A stretch of DNA of 64,000 nucleotides from Boletus sp. NGJ (GCA_019096195.1 JAGTXK010000121.1:1-64000), one strand, 5' to 3'. Counted from the first letter of the stretch, positions 1-12,726 are shown. Translations and numbers: made by a program. The notes: generated by a model from the letters alone, not told the origin.

Positions 1-82
1 AAATTCTTGTTCAATTGCTCAATGTGTAAGGTTCATATTGAAAATTGGCTGATTATCATCACCTCCCTTTCTGCCTTCACAG

Positions 83-1691
83 ATGGTGCCCGCTCCATTG
101 GCATTGCGAGCAACTTTCGTGCATTGCCCCGCTCTAGGGCAAGTGGAGATCCTGCAGGACCACTTCCTCCGTGTGCACAATCTCTCTATATCATACCTTC
201 TCCTCGTTTGATTTAATTATTCAGTGGTGGATGATCGCGGTTTCATTATTCACCTGTCTCCGTTTTCTTCAGAATCCTCACGGAAATATATCTATCAGTA
301 TGAATCTTCTGTCAAGGCCATCCCTGCGGGAAGCTTCCTATTCCCAACCTTCTGCGACATACATCTCCACGCCCCCCAGTTCATGTACCAAGGGACCGGT
401 CTCGACCTCCCACTCATGGAATGGCTTGACAACTATGCCTACAAAGCTGAGGAAGGCCTTGACCAAAATCCCCATCTGGCCACCAAGGTGTACCGTCGGC
501 TTGCCCAGCGCTTGATAGAAGTCGGGACTGGCGCTGCTCTGCTATTCGGTACAGTCAAGACGGAGACAAAGTAAGCGATGGAGCTCCTTTTGAACCTTCA
601 ATGAATCTAAGTTTTCCAGTCTTATCCTCGCTCAGGAGATGCAAACCGCAGGTTTGCGAGCGTTCGTCGGCAAGTTGTCCATGGATAAGTCATCACGGCC
701 GACGTATCAAGATTCCAGTACTGAAGAGTCGTGTAAATCCGCCGAAGAGTTTATACATAGATGTAGAGCTTTAACGGCAGCACTCGACTCACACCAACGG
801 TTGGTGGAGCCCGTCATCACCCCAAGATTTGTGCCTACGTGTTCCGACGAGTTGCTCGCGAAGCTCGGGGAGCTTTCCAAAAGGAAATCGACACGTATCC
901 AGAGTCATTTGGCCGAGTCGTTCGGCGAGGCAAAGTGGGTAAGGGATGAGCGTCGAATCGAGGATATCCAGGTCTTCAAAAAGGTAGTCTTGTCATCTCG
1001 CGGGTAGTTCATGCTCATCTGGAGAGATCCTAGCACGACCTTTTGAAGAGAGGCACCATTCAAGCGCACTGCACGTTCCTGAGCTCAGAGGATCTGGACG
1101 AACTCGTGGCTAACGAGACCGCGGTAGCTCACTGTCCTTTGTCCAACGTGTACTTTTCTGAGAAGCCTTTCCCATTGCGAGAAGCTCTGGACAAAGGAGT
1201 ATCAATCGGCCTCGGAACGGACATTGCAGGAGGATACAGTATTGACATACTCAATAGCATGAGGCACGCCGTTGCAACCTCCCGGATGCGCGAAGGAATT
1301 CGCGTGCTGGAGTCGAATCTCGGGGCCGCGACGGGCGGTGAGGTGAAATCACTTGCCATTGAATGGAAGGAATCACTCTTCCTTGCAACGCGCGGGGGTG
1401 CGTTAGCACTGGGCCTAGAGGACTCCGGGGTGTTTAGAGCTGGGGCGTCTTTCGATGCTCAGCAAAGTAAGTCTAGTTAACCAACAGGATCATGGACACT
1501 GATGTACCTGGATTCGAACGTCAGTCTCTGTTTTCGACTGGGAGAGGCAGGAGGGGGTTGGTGTACTTGATTTCTTCGATCTGGATTCTGAGTACGGGGG
1601 ACTCACCATGGACATGATTGAGAAGTGGTGGTGCATGGGTGATGCGCGAAACCGGACGGCAATGTGGGTGCAGGGACGGCAAGTAGGCTGA
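83..1691 (+). CDS. GUD1: Guanine deaminase
   Basis: Hydrolyses guanine to xanthine and ammonia in cytosolic purine salvage. Exons 83-170, 225-570, 620-983, 1034-1466 and 1525-1691 give 465 residues in one frame. Amidohydrolase landmarks are in order: the zinc motif HLHAP, then GTGLDLPLMEWLD, TPRFVPTCS (seen as ITPRFVPTCS), QSHLAES, QAHCTFLS, AHCPLSN and GLGTDIAGG. The C terminus MIEKWWCMGDARNRTAMW is typical of fungal Gud1. ATG 83 is chosen because the encoded N terminus matches the family start without an extra exon. No defect is seen. Family assignment is secure; activity is inferred. Confidence 0.95.
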
Positions 1692-1783
1692 TTCTTTGTG
1701 CTTGTATGGCAATAGCCTTGAGGTCTATCCAGATTAGGGAACTGTAGTTTTATGAAAGTTTGCCTTCATGGCGTTGCCACGAC

Positions 1784-4117
1784 ATGAGTGAAACACCCTC
1801 CTCGACGCCGTCAAGAAGCGGCACGCCTCTTCAAAGGTCTCCGTCTCGTCTTGTGATACCCCCCGCTCCGAGACACGCACCGTCCATACCCGGCCGCCAG
1901 CTCCATGGTTCCGCCTCCGCATCTCAGTCTCCTCACATCCAGCCAGCAACAGGCCTCGAGAGTTCTGCATCGTCAGTGGTTAATCTTGATATCAGTGATG
2001 GCATTCTAGTGCACGACGTCGACGCAGAGGTAGAAACAATGGCCAGCGAAGAAATCACAGCAGTCGGCCAGGTAGATGATATTGCTGGCGAGGAATCCAG
2101 GAAGAGTCTGCGTGATCAGTTAAGGCGTACCCTCAGCAAGAAGGAGCACACGGGTATTTCACTCTTTTGTCTTATATACATCGACAGCTAAACACGCCAA
2201 GATCCCCACTCACTGAAATCTATGGCTTCGTTCGTCACCGAAATTAAAACCACCGTCGGTCTGTCATTCATTTTACTGCCGACTCTTTCTCGCCCTGACA
2301 TCTGGTACATTCTCAAGATGGCCCGCGGGGACCGTTCAAACCAAGAGAGTATTTTGTGTTGACCGACGCCGGAAAGCCTGTCTTCATTGGGTATGTCGCA
2401 CACTTCCGAAATATGAGGCAATGGTAAACGGATCTTTCAATGCACTTTTAGCGGGTCCGGAAGTGAAGATGAACTCTCTTCTACCATGGGCATCATTCAG
2501 GCCCTCATCTCCGTGTTCTTTGACGATGGGGACAAATTGCGCTGCATCAATGCTGGCCCGCTGACGATCACATTCCTGCTTCGGTCACCGATTTACTACG
2601 TGTGCGCATCCACGTGGGGTGAACCGGAGTCAGTGGTGAGTACGATGCATGACGTTCTATGGTGTTTTGGGACCTGACCAAGCTGGTCAAAGCAAGATTC
2701 GATCTCATCTAGAATATCTCCATATGCAAATATTGAGCATCGTCACAGCTTCTCAGCTGCGGCGGATATTCGAACGACGAACAAATTTTGATTTACGTCG
2801 TTTGTTAAATGGTTTCAATTTTTTTTATCCTGCTGTATAAAATTGAACGCCGACTCTATCTTGTAGGCACCGAGCCTTTTCTATTCTCCTTACTTAGCCG
2901 GCTAGAACGTGATCTTGCGATGGCGACATCTTCATTACATTGTCTCCAACTGGATCCGGGTGTGAGATCTCGAGTTGCCGACACGCTGGTGCCTATAACG
3001 AAGATGAAGGTATGTGTGATTGAAAATCTGTGCTTCGGCACTCATGAGTTATCAGGATACGCTTTACATTATCCTTGTCGCCCAAGGGCGCGTGATTACT
3101 CTCGTGCGGCCGAAAAAGCACTCTATACACCCTACGGGTTTGTATCCCCAATATATCGTGCCCTCCGATTTATCAGCTCCTTTATTAGACATCCACATCA
3201 TTGTCAACACAATTCACTCTCCCTCGATATACAATTCTCCCGCGGCAGCTTCATGGATCCCTGTATGTCTCCCAAAGTTCAATCCCGTAGGCTTCGTGAA
3301 TGCCTACGTAACATTTCTACGCAAACCAGAACATAACGGAGTCGATGCCTCAAGTACTGACTCTGGCGTCTCGGGTGATAAGCAGGGTCGTCCGAGTGGA
3401 AGAGCGCTTGATGCCTCTCAGCAGGCTGGTCAGTTAGATGCGGGAATTGGTCTTGTATGCATCAGTGGAGGGGGAGATTTTGAAACGGTTCGAGGGTGGT
3501 GTGATGCCGTCGCCGAAGTTCGTGATTTTATTCCCATTCTTGACTGTCTTTTGTTAAAAGCGAGATTCCAACGTCCGGTAGAAATTGAACAGCACCGGTC
3601 TCCTCGATTCGATCTCGGAAGTGATAAACTCAGGAAACGCACAATACTCCGTGTCCCAGCTCGGGATACCGGGATTGCGACACTTTATATACAAATCCAG
3701 ACCTCATGTTCAAATCACGTTTCCGGTTCTCGAGGATCCTTACGAGGAAATTGAGGAGAAGAGGAGGTATTATCCACAGCCATGTACGCGTCAAATGTGC
3801 TTATTTCATTCGACAGAATTATTACCATGTATCAAGTTGTATATGATGCCATTCATGCCAAGTCTGGCCAAAGTGGGCCACTCAAGCTACAGTACATTCG
3901 TACAGAGAAAGAGATTGTTATGGGATGGGTCAGTATTTCTGTCCGAGCCGGTGATCTGCTTTCAACAGTTCCCTAGATAACACAACCATTTGAGCTCTAC
4001 ATTGTTCTGTCACCGAGAATGCCCAAGACAGCAGTCATCAACGCTGCCAACTCAGTTACTCGGTGGGTCCAAAAGGAGGAAGCAAAGTTGTTTTTGCGAG
4101 ACGCACCCGTATTCTGA
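1784..4117 (+). CDS. MON1: Vacuolar fusion protein Mon1
   Basis: Subunit of the Mon1-Ccz1 complex, the exchange factor that activates the Rab7 GTPase Ypt7 on late endosomes, vacuoles and autophagosomes. Ten exons (1784-2153, 2318-2390, 2452-2635, 2697-2811, 2867-3009, 3056-3137, 3189-3517, 3582-3766, 3817-3928, 3977-4117) encode 577 residues. The first ~120 residues are Ser/Pro-rich and look disordered. Longin-type blocks follow: YFVLTDAGKPVFI, INAGPLTITFLLRSPIYY, SQLGIPGLRHFIYKSRP and, at the C terminus, NAANSVTRWVQKEEAKLF. The first intron (164 nt) is long for this locus and could hide a small exon. The start is the first ATG in frame; 92 bp separate it from the guanine deaminase stop. Confidence 0.95.
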
Positions 4118-4270
4118 GGGTATCCTGTGTATGGCTGTATTATTATTGTATGGAACATTTCGTGTTCCACCAGCTCAGATTCGGAATGGAACGGTGATCA
4201 CATGACAAGCGCAGGTTAATTTGAAATTGAAATTACCAGTTTGCTCCCAACGGAATTGAGTGTTTGTACG

Positions 4271-4810
4271 ATGTCCTTTTCTCTGCAGTCCTCGCTTCGT
4301 CACGTCACCCAGACATTTGTGAGGTCTTTTCAGAATAGGGCTGTGCTCAGACCTGTACCACCTCCACAAGGTAACGTAGTTTGCCCGCGAATCAACCTCC
4401 GCGCTGATGAAGTGACCTGCCAGGTGATATTACCACTCCTCAAGCCTTCCTGACTGCAATTGGAAGATCTGCAGAGACCAAGGTCTCCATAGATAGTTGG
4501 GACGCATTCTGGCGCACTTCAGGATATGACTTGAAGAAGGCAGGCGTCGTGGTGAAGGATCGAAGGTAGGTGCAAGGTTGCGGACTAGCCTAGCGTCACC
4601 TCATGTTCTACAGATACATTCTCTGGTGCATGGAGAAATACAGACAAAAGATACCCATAGAAGACATTGCTCACGAGCCTCGACCGCGAAAGAAGATACG
4701 AGGGTGAGTGGAATGGCGCCTTTCCAGTGCAGATACTCATCGCTGGTTGGGCTAGTCGTGGCCCGCGAATCCAACATGGCAAACTGATACGGTCGCGTCG
4801 GCCGCGATGA
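4271..4810 (+). CDS. Mitochondrial small ribosomal subunit protein mS41 (IGR motif)
   Basis: Component of the mitochondrial ribosome small subunit (yeast Fyv4 family). Exons 4271-4370, 4424-4565, 4614-4703 and 4756-4810 give 128 residues. The N terminus is basic and Ser/Arg-rich, as expected for a mitochondrial presequence. The IGR motif domain follows: FLTAIGRSAETK, then a Trp-containing helix, then RRYILWCMEKYRQK. The tail RGPRIQHGKLIRSRRPR matches the conserved basic C terminus and fixes the last splice site. It lies tandem with MON1, with a 153-bp gap. Confidence 0.9.
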
Positions 4811-5138
4811 CAGGATATATGCGCATATAGTCACGTACACAGCAATGGAGCGTCTTTGTTGGTGTGAATTCTGGCGTGACGTTTGAGGCTCAAAGGAGTG
4901 GCTGTGCAAGTGGCCATTCTTGGGTAAGCATGTGGCTGGACCACTTTACGGAGTCACAATTCCCACGGGTCCGCCGAGCTGCTGGCCCGATGCGGCTAAA
5001 TTTGCGGTGTTCTCTTGCAACAAGGCTGCCTCGATGTGATTCGTGTCGAGGGTACTACGTCGGAGTTTACCACAAAGAACAAAAAACGAGGTCGGCAACG
5101 CGGGCTCAAAGACATGAAAGAAAAAGGATCTCGAAAAC

Positions 5139-5145
5139 TATATAA
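5139..5145 (+). promoter_or_regulatory. TATA box of the C2H2 zinc-finger gene
   Basis: TATATAA lies 45 nt upstream of ATG 5190 and is followed by a C/T-rich stretch (CCCCTCCTCCTTTC) of the kind that precedes fungal transcription starts. Confidence 0.5.
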
Positions 5146-5189
5146 TCGTCCCCTCCTCCTTTCATCTCCCCAATCACCCCCATCCCGCT

Positions 5190-6375
5190 ATGGCCTCCAC
5201 CATCTACCGTCGCCAGTCCATGGCACAACTGTATGAGAAGCTCAGAGCCCAGGACGACGACGACGACATGGCCTGGCTCGCCCAGTTTAGTCCAGACGAT
5301 AAGTTCGATGAGCCATATGTCCCCGTCGTCCGTAGTCCTCCTGCCTTGTCCGCCATTTCATCGGCCTCCCCATCCTCTTCCTATTCGTCCGGTTCCTCCT
5401 TGTCTGATCCAGGTTTCGATAATGAATCCAGTGACGATCACTTTGATTCCGACTCGGATTCCGATGGCGATCCTGAGCCCCTGTCGTTTGACTTACCCTG
5501 CACAGGATCCGATCCACCCTCGCGCTCACCCTTGATCTTGTTCGTATTCTCCCATACATTCCTTTGTTCAATGCGTCTGACAGATTGGCAGCCAACCCCA
5601 TGACTTCACCGCTGTGACCACGGATTCCCCATACGTTCCATCGGCAAAAGAGACCTGCCCCTCTCATTCGACTCGGAGATCCACGCCTCCATCGGTTGAA
5701 CCCGGCTCGTCGCCTCTGCCCATCCTTCCACTTCCTTTCATAACTTCGCGTCGTACCATTCGCTCTACTCGAAAGTCGTCTGCGAGATATGATTCACCTG
5801 TCGTGCTTCACGACTCCAACGAGGATGGGTATTCAGAGAGTGACTGCAATGGCTCCGAAGATGAATATGTTCCGTCACCGACCCTGGGTTCCAGAAAACG
5901 GCGCAGATCTGCTCGTTCCGCTCCCAGCGCCGTTGTTGGTCCGTCACAGAAACGGAACGCCGAAAATACCCCTCGTAAGCGACCACGTCATTCCCCCCTC
6001 CTCCGCAACGCCCAGGCGACCCCGGGTATTATTCCTACGACCCCAGTAGCAAAGAACAACCCATGGGCCTGTCCCTACTGCAAGTGGGTCCAACGAAACC
6101 ACCGCACTCCGGATCTCAAACGCCATATCCGTACTCACACTCGTCTCCAACGACCTGCACAATGGGTTTGCTGCGGGGTTCCTGTCAAGGACGCAAATGA
6201 TTATACGCTCCCAGCGGACGCCAAGCCTTATGCCTGGGAAGGTGAAATGATGATTGGAGGCTGCTGCAAGGCGTTCAGTAGACGCGATGCCCTCAAGCGT
6301 CATCTCGACAACGACCACATCAACTGCATAGGAGACTTTACCGCGTTCGCCAGCATCTGCGAGGATGAGATTTAG
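5190..6375 (+). CDS. C2H2 zinc-finger protein
   Basis: Likely a nuclear DNA-binding regulator; target unknown. Two exons, 5190-5543 and 5584-6375, give 381 residues. The intron would be only 40 nt, so its boundaries are less certain. The first ~240 residues are acidic and Ser/Pro-rich with basic clusters (SRKRRRSARS, RKRPRHSP). The C terminus carries a finger, CPYC...LKRHIRTH, then a CC/GG CC-type second finger with a long insertion: CC, GGCCKAF, then RRDALKRHLDNDH. Paired fingers with an enlarged second module recur in basidiomycete C2H2 proteins. No specific orthologue is recognised. Confidence 0.8.
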
Positions 6376-6807
6376 ATGCGCCTACCCACGCGGTGAGTAA
6401 TGGTGGATCCATCGATAGCATGCACGACTAATGTCCGCTCGCAGATGTTTTTTTTTTTTTTTTTTTTGGTTGTTTGGTTCCGACTGTATCTGTTACTTGA
6501 CACAATCTCCCTCATTAATAGGCTGTGTCAGCGGTGTCTTCATACCGACATGATCGTGTACCAAATATTTTGTGTCGCTCTGAGAGAGACGGCTTTATGA
6601 TCCATCCAATACGCGGTAGCATGTACCATAGCACGAACAATGTCGACTAAAACGTGCCAAAGTGAAACTGTAGGACATTGAGACGCTGTGAATTGACCAG
6701 TTTCGGCAGGTGCAACTCACACGACCGTGACGCGTTGATCAACAATAACCAGTAAATTAATCAACCACATTCACCCCCCTCGCTCATCGCGTGCGACGTC
6801 CGCGACG
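6376..6807. other. Intergenic region with poly-T tract
   Basis: No gene is seen. A run of 19 T residues at 6448-6466 lies about 70 bp past the stop of the zinc-finger gene. The rest has no recognisable coding signal and must hold the 3' UTR of that gene and the promoter of the next. Confidence 0.6.
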
Positions 6808-9360
6808 ATGCCTGCAATGGCGCCGAGTGGCGTCCCAAACAGACGTCTCTCTATCGAACCACAACGGGCACTGTTGACCCCTTCCGACTCTTCCTCAGTG
6901 GGACCTCCCGACCGTCCACCCGCAAAGCGACCTCGTCTCAGGAGCACGCCATCCTCGTCCATATCCACCACCCCTTCTATGTCGAACGAGTCAACGTCCT
7001 CTGCGGATTTCAACTCGGCCCGCAGAGCATCCACCCTCCGCGTCCTGAACACCTGGGCTCAACTCGCCGAGCGGTACAATAAACGGCTCGACGAAGACGA
7101 CATCGTCGATCTGTATAGCGGCGCCATCATAAAGGACCGTGGCGTGCTCAAGGGTGCACCCAGGGACTATCACATCGGTCACTTTGCCCAACCCGATGAT
7201 TATCCCGACGCTGACCAGGACCAGGAGGATAGTGAGCAAGATGACGATGACAGCGAATTTAATGCACTCCCTCCTAGCGAGACAACCACCGACGACGACG
7301 TCCCAATCTCAAAGAAAGAACTACTCCGTGGGGTGCCACCTCTCTCGGCCACCACGGACGCAGAAGACCTCAAAGAGTTCCTGGAAGCAGAAAAGAGAAG
7401 GAGGGTGCTTGCAGGAGACGAAGACGACGACGAAGATGTGTCTCCGGAACAGCTGTCCGCTATAAGGAAGGCGCTGGATGAAGATTCACGGAAAATGGAG
7501 GCTGCACTTGCGGATCAAGCTCAGGACGCGGCGACCGCAGAACATCCTCGGGAGGTCGAAGTTGACATCACACCTACGCGTCCTTCCACTCGCGTTCCAC
7601 CGTCAGATGACGAGTCAGAGGACGAACTCGCTCTCTGGACGCATGATGAATCTACAGCTATTTACCCAGTTGCCCGGGACGAGTCTGAACAGGATGTGCG
7701 TGAAGTGGAGCAGGAAGTGATCGAGCTCACAGAATCGGACTCGGACGAAGAATTTGAAGCAATACTAACGCGCCCTCCCCGTTATATTCGGGCGTCGCCT
7801 CCACCCGTTCCGCATCTTAAACAGGTTCGACAACCACTTCAATCCCCCCCAGACAGCGAGCGTGGAAAATCAAAATCTCGGACGCGTTTCCACTCCAAAA
7901 CAAAACTGGCTGAGGTGACGCTCAAGTCTGAGAGTCGCCATCGCTCGCCATTCGTGCCTCGGAAACCTGAGGTCGTCATCACTCACAAAAGGAAGCCGTC
8001 CGTCTCGAAAGAGACGAGCGTCACGACACCTGATGATGGGGTATTAGACCAAGAGGTGGTCGGTTCTATTTCCCCTGTGCACAAGGGCAAAGGCAAGGAA
8101 ATTCCGCCCTTAGTAGAAGAGGGCCATCGAGAAAAGGCACTACCCAAGTCTCTTGGACTAGCGTCTCTCGGTCGAAAGCGAAAACGCATTACATCCTCGT
8201 CAGCAAGCGGTGGTCTCTTGACACAGTCCCCAGGTGGGCATTCATCTGCTGCATCGCTTCGTATGTCTAAGCTTGGTGTTGTCGAACTCTCATGCAGCGG
8301 AGCCAAAAAGCAGCTTGCGAAGCCATGGAAAGTCGACGTCTCAGAGTTCCACCACGCTCCTGCAACCGGACGGCCCTCAACCGACTTTAGACGAGGACGT
8401 ATCGACTCCTTGTGTGTTTCATGTCTGTAACAGATGTTTCTCATTACTTACCTTGCTTCCGTCCTAGCCCGATTCGAATGCGCTGTTGCAGGTCCTTCGC
8501 GCCCATTATCCTCATTCCCTTCCGCATCCAAAACTAAGCAACCTACTTTGTCCGTCCCAGCTTACAGATCTCTTGAACCTGAGTCAGTCCAACCGGTCTC
8601 GCATGACGACAATTTCAACAGGCCACTGCTTTCCGATCCACCCTTTCCCATCACCCACCCATACTCTCAGCGACACTTTTCTCATCCACCATCTATCTTC
8701 TCTTCCCCTACCCAGGGAACGCCAGGCGTATCTCTTCCTGCCCACCCGCCACCACCCATGGATCCTGTACAAACTCAGCAGGCGCATTACCTTCTAGCGC
8801 AAGCGATGCATCAACTTTCCTACCTGATATCTGCCACGATGCCTCCTTACGCTGCATACGCACCTAATCCCGGACAATCGTGGTACCCTCCCCATCCTCC
8901 TCCACACGCTGCATATAGCACCCCCGTTCATCAGCCTCCTCACTTCCACGGCACCCGTCCGTACCACACGCCATCGTCAAGTATATATTCTGGGTTGCCT
9001 CCATCGTCTCCAGTTCAATCTTCAGTGTCTCCTCCTGTCGAAGAACGTGCCCGGAGCCGAGGACGAAGTCGATCTCGGGGAAGGCGGGTGTCATTCAAAC
9101 TCGACAGCGGGGAAATTAATGGTAGTCGGGAGCGCAACGTTCAACCTGAGCTTCACCATAGTGGGCAAAAAATCCGCAAACCACCTCTCGAAGTCAAACG
9201 AGAGAAAGGGAAAGGAATGGCAACAGAAGAGTTTGACAACTCTTTGCGAATAGAAGATCGAAGCAGTCCTCCTCGTGAGGTTGCCAGGGGACGGACACCT
9301 GGGCCACCCAGTTGCAAAAAAATTGATGTATCACGGGGCAGGTCGCTCAGCCGTCGATAG
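6808..9360 (+). CDS. Scm3/HJURP-like disordered nuclear protein (candidate CENP-A chaperone)
   Basis: The first exon runs from 6808 to about 8417 and the last from about 8491 to 9360; the intron edges are uncertain, with several acceptors between 8434 and 8491. Around residues 78-120 is NTWAQLAERYNKRLDEDDIV followed by DLYSGAIIKDRGVL. This resembles the conserved Trp...Asp-Ile-Asp-Leu...Gly-x-Ile-x-x-Asp-x-Gly-x-Leu core of Scm3, the chaperone that places centromeric histone H3. The rest is low complexity: long acidic stretches, a Pro/Tyr-rich segment and a C-terminal RSRGRSRSRGRR tail. Length (~820 residues) is large for Scm3, though fungal Scm3 proteins vary greatly. The call rests on one motif. 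Confidence 0.55.
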
Positions 9361-9528
9361 CAGAATATCTACGTGATATCTATTATAGATTATGTAGCGA
9401 GATACCGACATTGTTTTCCACTCCTTACCTTGCTTACATTGGCATCGCGACTCGACTGAGTTTGGCGTTTACTTATGCTCAGACGCATCTCCTCTCACAC
9501 ATCCAAGGTAGCAACCGCAATTTCCAAG

Positions 9529-10218
9529 ATGGACCCTCGCAGTATACCACGCATTACCAGTGATGTACGAATACTAATTTTTTCTGCTGGGTCAGATTTC
9601 CAATGCCAAATACTGGTAGGAATTGGCGAGCATTGTCAAGAGTGACAAAAAACCATGGCAAGGTAGTTACTTGGTATCGCAAGGCTTTCAATGCTGTTCA
9701 ACTAACTTGGATTTTCCATGCAGACTATCTGGTTGTCGATGTCCGTGACAGTGATTGGAGGGGAGGAAACATCAAGGGATCACACAATCTCCCTTCCTTG
9801 AAATTTCAGTCAGGTGTCGATAAGCTTATCAGCAGGACCAAAGATGTGCCTATGGTAATCTTCCATTGCAAGTACAGCCAAGAGCGGTACATATTTTTTT
9901 CTGAATCTGCATCCATCTTTGATTTGATCGACATTTGTGACAGCGGGCCAGTCGCTGCTGCGGTAAAATTTTCAGCAAATTGCAGAAATTTACATAGCCG
10001 AAACATTGATGACAGCGCTACGACACAAAACGATCTCTCCAAGAAGCGGAGGAGTACAAGAATCAGCAAGTGTATGTTCTCCAGGAAGGATTCAATATGT
10101 TTGCCGCCAAGTTCAAGGTCACTTTTGGCCCTGATGTTGTGGTTAGGTGCTCATTGATCTTCTATAGAATGACCCTCTCCTGGTGGAAAATTGGGACGAG
10201 AATGCAGTAATTTGGTGA
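9529..10218 (+). CDS. Rhodanese-fold Cdc25/Acr2-type phosphatase or arsenate reductase
   Basis: Small single-domain rhodanese of the fungal Ych1/Acr2 group: a tyrosine-phosphatase-like or arsenate reductase enzyme using a catalytic Cys. Six exons (9529-9564, 9620-9662, 9724-9886, 9944-9962, 10016-10117, 10168-10218) encode 137 residues. Key parts are DYLVVDVRDSDWRGG, the active-site loop HCKYSQERGP (Cys-x5-Arg), VYVLQEGFNMFAAKFK and the C-terminal LLVENWDENAVIW. One exon is only 19 nt, and it completes the catalytic loop. Sequence alone does not separate phosphatase from arsenate reductase. Confidence 0.88.
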
Positions 10219-10294
10219 TATATCAATTGTAGTAATGAGGCTTGTCAGAGGGATACTTCGTAGACGCAAGACAGCTTCAACCTTAAGGTCCAAG

Positions 10295-10890
10295 TCAGGT
10301 TTCGACCCCCTCAGAAATACCATCTTTTGGTTCCTTCTGCTTGATGAATCGCTTGGGCATCTCCTCGACCACCCGCGCCAGTCTCCGACGTTCAACTTCC
10401 AAGTTCTTCTGGCAAACCGACCTGGAATGACTGAGCCACGGTTCGACCATCTCGTCCGTAAACACATACCAGGTTCCCAGGGAAATGACCATGAAAGTCC
10501 CAACTGCCCAATTGGAGGCTACAAATGGGCCTGTGGAATGGATGATGAGAATGTGTACCATACAGCAATGACCTCACCCATACTGGTACTCATCGCTCGA
10601 ATAAATCCTACACCTGCTCCGCTGGCAATCCCGCTCAGCAGACTATTTCGTGCACAAGGCATCTCTCCAAGTCGCTGGAAGTCGTCGACTACCGATATTC
10701 GCTAGCTTCGCAGGTAGTTTAGGTTGCGGCTCCTTTGCGTGCATTAAGACAGAACCCGCACCTTGAACGCGATCCACACGTCCTGCCAGTAGTTACCAGT
10801 GGTCTCTGTCTTGTAAACTGGTCGTCGCGAACCTTCTGAGGGCTCCTCGATTTCTGGCTGTCGATTCGAGGCAGCATCACCGGTCGTCAT
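10295..10890 (-). CDS. COX20: Cytochrome c oxidase assembly protein Cox20
   Basis: Inner-membrane chaperone for newly made Cox2 during complex IV assembly. Exons on minus are 10762-10890, 10578-10701 and 10295-10530, giving 162 residues. The family core is intact: DDFQRLGEMPCARNSLLSGI, then the first hydrophobic segment, then ASNWAVGTFMVISLGTWYVF as the second membrane segment. A charged tail follows with RRRLARVVEEMPKRF. It converges with the rhodanese gene; the two stops are 76 bp apart. Confidence 0.92.
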
Positions 10891-11259
10891 TGTGTACTTG
10901 GACAAGTCGTAGTGCCGTTGAAACCCGAGCTTGCGGGCGGCCAACATACACGTGACGTCAAGTTTACTACAGTAGTTCGCTTTCATGAAATAACCTAAGT
11001 ACACATGACGTGGTATAGACGCGCATTCAAAAAGAGTCCTCACAAGTAATCTTCTCGATTCTGCGCCTTCCAACAATGCTCCGCACTAAAAAGCGCCGGG
11101 GGGTCCCATTGGATAGAGCAAGAACAAGACAACGAAATATTCACAATGCCAAACTAACATGGACTTGCGACAACCAAGACTTCGTCCCTTAAGCAGTAGA
11201 AGGGAGCTGAAAAGTGGATTGTGGACGAGATCCCAAGCCGCTCTACACAAGGCTTCCAG

Positions 11260-12726
11260 TCAGGAATTGCCTACACCAAAGCGTAGGATGCATACCGCTT
11301 CGTATATCTTCTCGATCCATTCCATGTTTGCGACCGAGTCCTCGGAGGTCATCCATGAATTGGGTGCTCGACCTTTAACCTGATCAACGAATGCTTCCAG
11401 CTGATACCTGTATGTTGACCACCACTCCTCTCCTTTGAGCCCAGAGATTTGGGAAAACCTGTACGCTTTCTCTGTTCGCGCCTTCCTTCCGGTGGGGATC
11501 ACTTTGATGGTGTGGTAAAGTACAGGCTGGGGGAAATTGAACAGCTCGACTGAACCCTGTTCGCACAATACTCGCACAGATATATCGGGCCATCGAGGAA
11601 TGAAACCGAGCAGGCCAGGCGAAGAGAAATCGCATCTGATCGTCGACTTGACGGGTTCTCCTCCAGGACTCGAAGGGGGGAACAGCAACGCAGCCGAAGT
11701 CGCAGTGTCTATGCGGGCGTCTTTGTGAAATTTAGTGGCAGTTGCAGAGACGACAGCAGTTGGATCACTCTTCGCCAAATAACGGACACAACTGAGCGGG
11801 TAACCTATTACTCGATATCAGACTTGTTTCACTGGTCGAAGAAGAAATCAACACTTACATCCACAGTCCATCATCGCGCCGCCCCCAATATCATAATCCA
11901 TGCGGATATCATCGTCGCCGACGAAACCTTTTGGCAAGCACAGAGCGGCATGGATTTCTGTCACACTCTCCAACTCTCCGCTATCAATGATTTCTTTGAC
12001 GCGTTGTATAGCAGGATGGAACCTGGGTAGCTGTCAGCTTTGGCTCATAATTCGGATTCGTATGTCGGGACTGGCCGATAGTGAAATGCCTCCAAGAGCA
12101 CAAGTCCTTTCTGGTTTGCAAACTCAAACATGCGCCGGGTTTCTTCCGCGGTATCACCGCTCGGCTTTTCAACCAAAACATGCTTTCCATTGGCAAGCGC
12201 CTTCATTGTCCACTCATAATGCAATCCATTAGGGAGCTAGAGATACGTCGAGATCAGATTAGCCTATTGAGCTTGTATAAAGCTTGAGTAGTGATTCTCT
12301 ACCGGATTGTAAATGACATTAATTTCCGGGTCATCCAGCAAGTCTTCGTTTATCCCATCAGTCAATAGAAGTCAGTGTCGACAGAGCATGTGATATATGT
12401 ACCTTGATATCCATTTTGTCCTCCGTACCATTTCTTGATGTCGTATTTTCTTGCGAATTTCTCTGCCTTGTCAATGTCTCGGGCAGCAATCGCGTAGATC
12501 TCGACTTCAGCGTGGCTCTTTGCAGGTGTGATAAGAGCAGGAGGCGCGATTCTGGCTGCTCCCAAGATACCAAACTTTAGCGGAGCACTGTCGCCCAGTG
12601 CGCCCGAGGGCGCTGGTGGGTTGATGAATGCCTTCTCCAAGGACAAAAGTTGTCAGCTCTGCGGCAAGGACTCCACTCGTGACTCACAGCGTTGATCCGT
12701 TTAAAAAACCCAATGACCGATGCCAT
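11260..12726 (-). CDS. GFO/IDH/MocA-family oxidoreductase (D-xylose 1-dehydrogenase/dihydrodiol dehydrogenase type)
   Basis: NAD(P)-dependent sugar dehydrogenase related to fungal D-xylose 1-dehydrogenases and animal dimeric dihydrodiol dehydrogenases. Six exons on minus (12688-12726, 12403-12634, 12303-12343, 12076-12236, 11859-12022, 11260-11804) make 393 residues. Seen: Rossmann start FGILGAARIAP, then YNPLPNGLHYEW, VEKPSGDTAEETRRMF, the catalytic region LLEAFHYRFHPA, and IGGGAMMDCGCYPLS. The fourth exon can only stay in frame if its donor is GC (GCCAGT at 12075) instead of GT. Exact substrate is unknown. Confidence 0.9.

Noticed and set aside
10235-10705. 156-codon plus frame
   Set aside because: Antisense of COX20, which has strong family motifs.
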